Positions 58,258 through 64,000 of a stretch of DNA of 64,000 bases are shown here, piece by piece (within the stretch, counting starts at the first letter, position 1; the number at the start of each line of letters is the position of its first letter). A program made the position numbers and the translations under genes. Under the pieces are notes generated by a model. That model worked only from the letters and a program-made list of their open reading frames with translations, did no database searches and was not told the DNA's origin. Source of the stretch: Micromonospora solifontis. Its GTDB lineage: Bacteria; Actinomycetota; Actinomycetes; Mycobacteriales; Micromonosporaceae. The DNA is taken from the NCBI RefSeq assembly GCF_003725545.1, contig NZ_RJLN01000002.1:1-64000 (forward strand). Direction: 5' to 3'.

Positions 58258-60240
58258 TCAGGCCGACTGGCTGGTCAGTGTCCGGACGTCCCACAACCAC
58301 ACGTCCAGCTCCTGCCGGGCCGGGCCGAGCAGCTGCTCGACGCTCCGGCGCAGCGGCTCGGCGTTCGGCTCGTTCAGCGGCAGCACGACGATGGCGGCCC
58401 GCCAGTGGCGCAGCTCGTCGAGGAAGCGGCGGCGCTGCCGGTCGTCCAGCTTCGGCGTACGCCCGGTGGCCGCGACCTCCTCCAGCAGGTCGCCGATGCC
58501 GCTCGGGCGCCCGCCGAACCGGCCCGGGTCGCCGGTGACGCCGTTGCGCGGGGCGAGGAAGTAGCCACCGGGGATCTTGAAGGCCAGGTCGGTGCTGGCC
58601 GCCCAGCGCATCGGGTCGGTGTTGCCCATGCTCGGCACCGGCACCGACACCAGGGTCTGATCCGGCCCGACGTACTGCCGCCAGCGGTCGGCGGTGATGA
58701 ACTTCGGTACCGGCGGACGGCTGGTGACCTGCAACGGCATCGGCGCGATCGGCAGCAGCGCGAGCACCAGGCCGGCGACGGTCACGATCCGGATGGTCCG
58801 CCGGTCGGGCACCCGCAGCGCGGCGGCCCGCTCGACGGCGAACGCCAACAGCACGCCGATGACCACGCCGGTGATCAGGCCGAACCGGGTGGGCACCACC
58901 GCGTCCAGCAGCGGCAGGTGGACCAGCAGCTCCCACGGCCCGGTGAACAGGTCCCGGTCCCACCAGGACACCCGCTCGCCGAGCGAGAGCACCGCGAAGA
59001 GCGCCCCGGTCACGGCGAGTGCCCGGACCAGCACCTCCCGGTGCAACCAGACCACGATGCCGACGGTGAGCAGGGACAGGCTCCAGCCGAAGAAGGCGTT
59101 CTCCTCGGAGTAGTTCGGGGCCAGGTTGACGTTGGCCCGCTCGTTGCCGCCCAGGGTGGTCGAGCCGGGCGCGAAGAACGCGGCGATGTCGTTGCCGTAG
59201 TCGCGCACGGTGTCGCTGAGCCCGTGGTACGCCATCGGCCCGGCGAACTGCACCTGGAGCGGGTACGCCAGCAGCGCCCCGGCGAGCACCGCGCAGACCG
59301 CCAGTCCGGTGCCGAGGGGACGCCACGCGGCGGCCCAGAGGTCGCGCCGCTGGACGAGCACGGCGAGCAGGAACACGCCGCAGGCCAGCGCGGTGAAGAG
59401 CAGGATCTCCTCGTTGATGAACGCCTGCCCGGTGACCAGCAGGGCGAGCAGCGCGCCGTCGCGGACCGGGCGGGTGGAGCGGGTCAGCACCAGCACCCGC
59501 CAGACGATGAACGGCAGTAGGAACTGGGAGATGATGTTGGGGTGCCAGTTGGCGTGCGAGAGCATCGCCGGCGAGAACCCGCAGAACCAGGCGCCGACCG
59601 CGGCGGCCAGCCGGAGCCGGACCACGTGCCGGGAGAGCACCCGGTACCAGGCCGCGGCCGTGCCGGCCAGGCCCAGCGTGACCAGGGTGACGAAGGAGAC
59701 CGCCGGTCCGAACAGGAGGGTGACCGGCACCATCGGGATGCCGAGGGCCAGGATGGCCGTGTTCGCCATCAGGTTGACCCCGTCCGGATAGTTGAACTGG
59801 TCGGTGTAGAACGGGAACTCGCCGTGCAGCACCACGCGGACCGAGTGGGCGAGGAAGAACTGCACCTGCGCCGGATCGCTGCTGTAGAGGGCCGCCACCC
59901 GGCCGGCGGGGTCGACCCACATCCCGCTGGTCACCCAGAGCGCGGCGAGCAGGAAGACGGCGTGCACCGCGAGGTCGATCCGGCGCAGGGTCCAGCGCCG
60001 GCGCCGCCGGACCACCGGGCGGCCGGCGGACCTGACCGGTGCGGCGTCGGTTTTGCCAGGTGCGGCGGCGTCGGCCCCGCCGAGTGCGGTGGTGTCGGTC
60101 GGGGCCGGTTCGGGCGCGGTGGTGGGCGCCGGGACGGCGGGCGGCCCGGGGGCGGTCGGGGCGACGGTGGTGACGGAGGCGGAGCCCGTCGGGGCGTCGG
60201 TGTCCGGCGGCGAGTCGCCACGGGGCTCGGCAGGCGTCAC
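58258..60240 (-). CDS. Polytopic GT-C-like membrane protein 2
   Basis: 660 residues from GTG 60240. A Pro/Thr/Ala-rich cytoplasmic N-terminus of about 85 residues precedes roughly 11 membrane helices. The shared blocks are YPDGVNLMANTAILALGIP, FCGFSPAMLSHANWHPN, GQAFINEEILLFTALA and, in the C-terminal domain, FITADRWRQYVGPDQTLVSVPVP. An early acidic/aromatic loop (LYSSDPAQVQFFLAHS) matches the position of the first GT-C outer loop. TAGACT lies 9 nt before the GTG. It leads a two-gene unit with the 56486 gene and is divergent from the lipoprotein gene. Confidence 0.75.
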   Translation of the reverse strand: MTPAEPRGDSPPDTDAPTGSASVTTVAPTAPGPPAVPAPTTAPEPAPTDTTALGGADAAAPGKTDAAPVRSAGRPVVRRRRRWTLRRIDLAVHAVFLLAALWVTSGMWVDPAGRVAALYSSDPAQVQFFLAHSVRVVLHGEFPFYTDQFNYPDGVNLMANTAILALGIPMVPVTLLFGPAVSFVTLVTLGLAGTAAAWYRVLSRHVVRLRLAAAVGAWFCGFSPAMLSHANWHPNIISQFLLPFIVWRVLVLTRSTRPVRDGALLALLVTGQAFINEEILLFTALACGVFLLAVLVQRRDLWAAAWRPLGTGLAVCAVLAGALLAYPLQVQFAGPMAYHGLSDTVRDYGNDIAAFFAPGSTTLGGNERANVNLAPNYSEENAFFGWSLSLLTVGIVVWLHREVLVRALAVTGALFAVLSLGERVSWWDRDLFTGPWELLVHLPLLDAVVPTRFGLITGVVIGVLLAFAVERAAALRVPDRRTIRIVTVAGLVLALLPIAPMPLQVTSRPPVPKFITADRWRQYVGPDQTLVSVPVPSMGNTDPMRWAASTDLAFKIPGGYFLAPRNGVTGDPGRFGGRPSGIGDLLEEVAATGRTPKLDDRQRRRFLDELRHWRAAIVVLPLNEPNAEPLRRSVEQLLGPARQELDVWLWDVRTLTSQSA

Positions 60241-60394
60241 AGTCGGCGGAGTCTACCGGAGCCGAAAAATGGCCACGAAAGGCGCACCGCTGTCCTCTGT
60301 GGTCGCTTCCGGAAGGGTGAGGCGGTTGCGGGCGGAGCGCCGCGCGTCTCGTACCATGTGGCTTCGCGAAAACGACCGGATCGGGGGCGTACAG

Positions 60395-61588
60395 GTGGTT
60401 TCAGTCCGCCACCGCGGCACGACGGCCACCGCGCTGCTCATCCTGCTGCTGGCCACGACCGGCTGCGGGCCGGTCGCCGGACGGCAGTCCGCGGACCTGC
60501 GGGTCGGCTACGACAGCCTGGACGGGCCGCTCACCGTCTGGCCGGCGCGCGGCGGCCTGGCCGCGGACGGGGCCGCGACCGCCGGGATCGCCTCGGCCGT
60601 CCGGAGCTGGCGCTCACCGGTCGACGACCGGGCGCACCTGCCGTCCTCGGGCATCCTCTTCGCCGGCGAGGTCGCCGGCGCCCCGCTGGCCCTGGTCGCC
60701 GCCGACGTGCCCGGCGAGAGCGCCTCCTGGCTGCTGCAACTCGGCCGCGACGGGGACCGCTGGCGGGTCGACCACGCCGCCGAGTACACCGACCCCGGCT
60801 ACCTGGTCTACTCCGACGTGCTGCCGGTCCGGACGGCGGAGGGCCGCCGCTACCTCACCTCAGCCCGGGTGCAGCGGCTGCTCGGCCCGGACGGGCGGAC
60901 GCTGGCCACCACCGACGGCGTCACCGAGCCGGTCGCCGTGCCGCCCTGCCGGGCGGTGGAGCTGACCGCGACGCTGCGGGCCACCCGGTCGCTGCCGCGC
61001 GGCCGGGCCGCGGACCGCGTCCTCGACCTGGGTACGGCCACCGCCGACCCCCGCTACCCCCTGGTACGCGACGAGACGGGCTCCGGCAAGCGGGCGCTGA
61101 CCGGCCTGGACACCTGCCAGCTCGCCGGCCCGCAGGGGCCGTTCGGCAGCGTGCCGCGCCGGATCGGCGACCGGAACGCGCCCCGGTCCGTGCCGGAGTC
61201 CTGGCCGATGGCGAAGATCGCCGTGCGGTCGCTGGGCGAGGTCACGCTGGGCGGCGGCGAGCCGGGTGACCTGGAGCAGCTGACCTGGGAGAGTGCCACC
61301 GGCACGATGACCGCCGTGGTCTACCGCCCGGCCGACGGCGCGGCCCCGGTGCTCTCCCCCGCCGACCGGTCCACCACCCTCCAGGCGTACTACCTGCCGG
61401 TGCCCGGGCAGCCCGTCGCGGTGCTGAGCTGGCGGAACAACCGGGACGCCTCGTTCGCCGCCCCACCGGGCACCCAGCGGCTGGTGGAGCGCCCGGGCCT
61501 CGTGGTGGTCCCCCAGCCCGACCGCAAGCAGACCTTCAGCCTCGCCGGCACGGAGAAGACCTGGTACCGGTCGGTGGGTGGGCGCTGA
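60395..61588 (+). CDS. Secreted lipoprotein of unknown function
   Basis: 397 residues from GTG 60395, preceded by GGGGG at a usable distance. The signal peptide ATALLILLLATTGC ends in a lipobox, so the protein is anchored on the outer face. The mature part has a beta-rich first half (VYSDVLPVRTAEGRRYLTSARVQRLLGPDG) and a second half with few features. I do not recognise a family. It is divergent from the GT-C-like genes, with 154 bp between them; TACCAT at 60352-60357 is a possible -10 box. Confidence 0.78.
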   Translation: MVSVRHRGTTATALLILLLATTGCGPVAGRQSADLRVGYDSLDGPLTVWPARGGLAADGAATAGIASAVRSWRSPVDDRAHLPSSGILFAGEVAGAPLALVAADVPGESASWLLQLGRDGDRWRVDHAAEYTDPGYLVYSDVLPVRTAEGRRYLTSARVQRLLGPDGRTLATTDGVTEPVAVPPCRAVELTATLRATRSLPRGRAADRVLDLGTATADPRYPLVRDETGSGKRALTGLDTCQLAGPQGPFGSVPRRIGDRNAPRSVPESWPMAKIAVRSLGEVTLGGGEPGDLEQLTWESATGTMTAVVYRPADGAAPVLSPADRSTTLQAYYLPVPGQPVAVLSWRNNRDASFAAPPGTQRLVERPGLVVVPQPDRKQTFSLAGTEKTWYRSVGGR

Positions 61589-61742
61589 CCCAATGTTGGT
61601 CGCCAGCTCGGCGAGGTGGCGGCATCCACCTGACCACGACCCCGCCACCTCCCCGACCTGGTGGCCGAGCACCTGCTCATTCCGGCAGCTCGACGACCGA
61701 CCGCCGGAACGGGCTCCAACCGAGGCTGGGCCGGGCGCGGTG

Positions 61743-62144
61743 TCAGGCGGCGCCGACCAGCCGTATCTCGCAGCGGACACCGTTCACCTTCGCGAGCCGG
61801 CCATCACCGGTCACGAGCGGACAGGCCAGCATTTCCGCTGCCGCGACGTACGCCGCGTCGTACGCCGTGACGTTGCCGCGTAGCTGCCACATCCGGTCGA
61901 GCAGCAGCGCGGCGTTGACCTCGTCGATGACCAACGACGGCAGCGTCTCGACCGCCTCCTGAGCCCGGGAGAGGTGGAGCTTCCCCCCGAGGGTCTTGCC
62001 CCGGATGACGGACATGACCTCGACCAGGAGGTGACCAGGCGCGGCCCAGTGCGGATCCTTGGTCAACTCGGCCCGCGCCGCATCCCCGACCGGACCGTCG
62101 TCGACCAAGGCGTCGGCGAGTACCGACGCGTCAACGACGATCAC
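61743..62144 (-). CDS. vapC: PIN-domain toxin (VapC type)
   Basis: 133 residues; GTG 62144 overlaps the antitoxin stop (GTGA). The four acidic residues of PIN nucleases are in place: Asp5 (VVDASVLADAL), Glu42 (LLVEVMS), Asp96 (TAYDAAYVAAAE) and Asp114 (VTGDGRL). VapC toxins cut specific RNAs, often tRNA, when freed from the antitoxin. Full length, no sign of decay. Confidence 0.88.
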   Translation of the reverse strand: MIVVDASVLADALVDDGPVGDAARAELTKDPHWAAPGHLLVEVMSVIRGKTLGGKLHLSRAQEAVETLPSLVIDEVNAALLLDRMWQLRGNVTAYDAAYVAAAEMLACPLVTGDGRLAKVNGVRCEIRLVGAA

Positions 62145-62395
62145 GCCGCGTCTCCCCAGGTACCGCGCCGCTCCCGATCGTCTGCAAGCTCGGCGGCACT
62201 CTCTCCGGGGAGGGAGCGCGCGCCGTCGGACCTGCCGGCGAAGCGATCGAGCAGTGCGGTGTTGCGCAAACGTCGGGCCTGCGTCTCGACCAGTTCCAGT
62301 AGATATGCCTGCAGCGACTGGCCACGCGCCTTGGCCTGGGCGGCCAGAGCGTCCCGAACCTCTTCCGGTACGTCACGGATTTGCAGGGCAACCAT
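62141..62395 (-). CDS. vapB: Ribbon-helix-helix antitoxin (VapB/FitA type)
   Basis: 84 residues from ATG 62395; another ATG lies at 62410. MVALQIRDVPEEVRDALAAQAKARGQSLQAYLLELVE is a ribbon-helix-helix DNA-binding unit, as in FitA-like antitoxins. The C-terminal half (ARSLPGESAAELADDRERRGTWG) should wrap the toxin. The start codon overlaps an inverted repeat, ATGCAT-TCATT-ATGCAT, that is a natural operator for autoregulation. Confidence 0.85.
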   Translation of the reverse strand: MVALQIRDVPEEVRDALAAQAKARGQSLQAYLLELVETQARRLRNTALLDRFAGRSDGARSLPGESAAELADDRERRGTWGDAA

Positions 62396-62411
62396 GCATT
62401 CATTATGCATG
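62393..62411 (-). promoter_or_regulatory. Putative operator and leaderless -10 of the toxin-antitoxin pair
   Basis: Perfect 7-bp arms CATGCAT/ATGCATG (62393-62399, 62405-62411) around 5 nt. The hexamer CATAAT (62402-62407, - strand) lies 6 nt before ATG 62395, so the operator, the -10 box and the start codon all overlap. Confidence 0.5.
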
Positions 62412-62463
62412 CACCGCAGGTCCTCCGTCGAGGAAAAACGCGTGTCCGCCACACCCGAACGGG

Positions 62464-62495
62464 ACGGGCGGCCCCGCTGGTGCGAGGCCGCCCGT
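62464..62495 (-). terminator. Hairpin terminator after dxs
   Basis: A perfect 10-bp stem ACGGGCGGCC (62464-62473 with 62486-62495) and a 12-nt loop, 13 bp beyond the - strand stop. It separates dxs from the toxin-antitoxin pair. Confidence 0.75.
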
Positions 62496-62507
62496 GCCGG
62501 ATGAGCG

Positions 62508-64000
62508 TCAGTTCTTGGCGGCGGCCTCGTCGGCCTGGTGCGGGTCGACCGGCGCGGCGTCCAGGCCGGAGATCCAGCCGGTGACGTCGCGGGCCACGTC
62601 CTGCGCGGTGAGCCCCAGGTCGGCGAGGATCTGGGCGCGGGTGCCGTGCGGGTGCCAGTCGGCCGGCACGCCCAGGTCCTTCAGCGGCACCCGGACGTCG
62701 GCGTCCCGCATGGCCTGGCCGAGCGCGTCGCCCACGCCGCCGACCCGGACCCCGTCCTCGACGGTGACCACGAGCCGGTGCGCGGCGGCCAGCTCGACCA
62801 GCTCGGCCGGGACCGGGCGGACCCAGCGCGGGTCGACCACGGTGACGCCGTAGCCCTGCTCGGCGACCCGGGCGGCGACCTCCATGCCGAGCCCGGCGAA
62901 CGAGCCCACCGCGACCAGCAGCACGTCGGTACGCGCCGTCTCGGCCAGCACGTCGACCGCGCCGACCCGGCGGACGGCCGGCAGGTCGGCGGCGACCGTG
63001 CCGGTCGGGAAGCGCAGGATGGTCGGGCCGTCGTCCACGGCCAGCGCCTCGCGCAGCTCCTCGCGGAGGCTGGCGGAGTCGCGGGGCGCGGCGATCCGGA
63101 GCCCGGGCACCACGCCGAAGACCGACATGTCCCAGATGCCGTAGTGGCTCGGCCCGTCCGGGCCGGTGATGCCGGCCCGGTCCAGCACGAAGGTGACCGG
63201 CAGCTTGTGCATCGCCACGTCCAGCAGGACCTGGTCGAAGGCGCGGTTGAGGAAGGTGGCGTAGACGGCGACCACCGGGTGCAGGCCGCCCATCGCGAGG
63301 CCGGCCGCCGAGGTGGCCGCGTGCTGCTCGGCGATGCCCACGTCGTACACCCGCTCCGGGTACTTGCGGGCCAGGGTGGCGATGCCGGTGGGCTCGGCCA
63401 TCGCGGCCGTGATGCCGACCACGTCCGGCCGCTCGTCGGCGATCTTGACCAGCTCGTCGGCGAAGACGTGGGTCCACTTCACCGACGGCGCGGCGACCAG
63501 CTGACCGGTCTCGACGTCGAAGGCGCCGGGGCCGTGCAGGCAGTCCGCCTCGTCCTCCTCGGCCGGGCGGTAGCCGTAGCCCTTGCGGGTGACCGCGTGC
63601 ACTATCACCGGGCCGCCGAAGTTCTTCGCGGCGCGCAGCGCCGACTCCACCGCGGCGACGTCGTGGCCGTCGACCGGGCCGACGTACTTGATGCCGAGGT
63701 CCTCGAACATGGCCTGCGGGGCGACCGCGTCCTTGATGCCCTTCTTGACCGCGTGCAGCACCTCGTACATCGGCTTGCCGACGAACGGGGTGTTGCCGAG
63801 CGCGTCCTTGACGGTGTCGAGCACCTTCTCGTAGCCGGGGTTGAGCCGCAGCGACGACAGGTGGTCGGCGAGGCCGCCGATGGTCGGCGAGTAGGACCGG
63901 CCGTTGTCGTTGACCACGATGACGAGGGGGTTGCCGGCGGTGGCGATGTTGTTCAGCGCCTCCCAGCACATGCCGCCGGTCAGCGCGCCGTCGCCGACCA
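62508..64000 (-). CDS. dxs: 1-deoxy-D-xylulose-5-phosphate synthase, partial (N-terminus outside window)
   Basis: 497 residues are visible, open to the window end. The first visible residues [17 protein letters not shown] are the thiamine diphosphate binding motif. Later come [22 protein letters not shown], the pyrimidine domain [32 protein letters not shown] and a C-terminal transketolase domain. Dxs joins pyruvate and glyceraldehyde-3-phosphate in the first step of the MEP isoprenoid pathway. Length and motifs indicate a normal gene; about 140-150 N-terminal residues are missing only because the window ends. Confidence 0.95.
   Translation of the reverse strand, partial: VGDGALTGGMCWEALNNIATAGNPLVIVVNDNGRSYSPTIGGLADHLSSLRLNPGYEKVLDTVKDALGNTPFVGKPMYEVLHAVKKGIKDAVAPQAMFEDLGIKYVGPVDGHDVAAVESALRAAKNFGGPVIVHAVTRKGYGYRPAEEDEADCLHGPGAFDVETGQLVAAPSVKWTHVFADELVKIADERPDVVGITAAMAEPTGIATLARKYPERVYDVGIAEQHAATSAAGLAMGGLHPVVAVYATFLNRAFDQVLLDVAMHKLPVTFVLDRAGITGPDGPSHYGIWDMSVFGVVPGLRIAAPRDSASLREELREALAVDDGPTILRFPTGTVAADLPAVRRVGAVDVLAETARTDVLLVAVGSFAGLGMEVAARVAEQGYGVTVVDPRWVRPVPAELVELAAAHRLVVTVEDGVRVGGVGDALGQAMRDADVRVPLKDLGVPADWHPHGTRAQILADLGLTAQDVARDVTGWISGLDAAPVDPHQADEAAAKN

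Noticed and set aside
1-64000. Secondary-metabolite cluster, prophage or integrated element
   Set aside because: No polyketide or peptide synthetase, integrase, transposase, phage structural genes or attachment-site duplication was seen.

Overview
The window is a very GC-rich (roughly 73 % by eye) actinobacterial chromosome segment with many GTG/TTG starts and tightly packed, often overlapping genes. The gene families (Stealth proteins, DUF3000, DUF1990, actinobacterial HemQ, LigC plus a stand-alone LigD polymerase domain, a cellulose-type LPMO) and the short GC-palindrome elements between genes fit Micromonosporaceae (Micromonospora/Salinispora type) best. The genus is an inference. Most of the window looks like stable core or near-core chromosome. 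I see no rRNA, tRNA, CRISPR array, prophage or insertion sequence.

Layout. 1-2.5 kb: end of sbcC, a NurA-like nuclease candidate and a spermidine-synthase-like methyltransferase. 2.7-4.9 kb: ECF sigma factor, zinc-type anti-sigma factor and a YxFxxD lipoprotein. 5.2-15.2 kb: a surface-polymer region with a polytopic membrane protein, three Stealth-type sugar-phosphate transferases (one fused to a GT4 glycosyltransferase) and a beta-rich partner protein. 15.6-23.2 kb: housekeeping and repair genes (AlkA-type glycosylase, acetyltransferases, ATP-dependent DNA ligase LigC, a secreted S33 peptidase, a K+-channel-like protein). 23.3-30.9 kb: a four-gene ABC operon with two FtsX-type permeases and two ATPases. 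31-35 kb: LigD polymerase domain, MsrB, a stand-alone CBM48 protein, a small zinc-binding protein, an ElaA-type acetyltransferase and a secreted AA10 LPMO with CBM2. 35.3-38.5 kb: hemE-hemY-hemQ, the end of the coproporphyrin-dependent heme route. 38.7-47 kb: DUF3000, a coiled-coil membrane protein, a trypsin-like protease, RNase D and the fatty-acid oxidation pair fadA-fadB. 47-54.5 kb: a frameshifted membrane protein, a VOC protein, a two-component system, a C39-like peptidase and twin beta-propeller proteins. 54.5-61.6 kb: three paralogous polytopic (GT-C-like) membrane proteins and a lipoprotein. 61.7-64 kb: a VapBC-type pair and most of dxs.

How the genes fit together. The Stealth genes are translationally coupled and probably build a phosphate-linked cell-envelope polysaccharide. 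LigC and the LigD polymerase domain are the two halves of an end-joining machine, 12 kb apart and without Ku in view. The ABC operon is coupled through ATGA overlaps. Convergent gene ends are marked by strong hairpins, and two of them carry copies of the same palindromic repeat.

The strongest leads beyond gene content are: a 48-bp GACATG-rich repeat present twice; a second palindromic repeat at two convergent gene ends; an in-frame 60-bp palindrome inserted in hemE; a consistent YANNNT hexamer 6-7 nt before the start codon of genes that lack a Shine-Dalgarno site (leaderless promoters); and the GT4-Stealth fusion within a three-Stealth locus.
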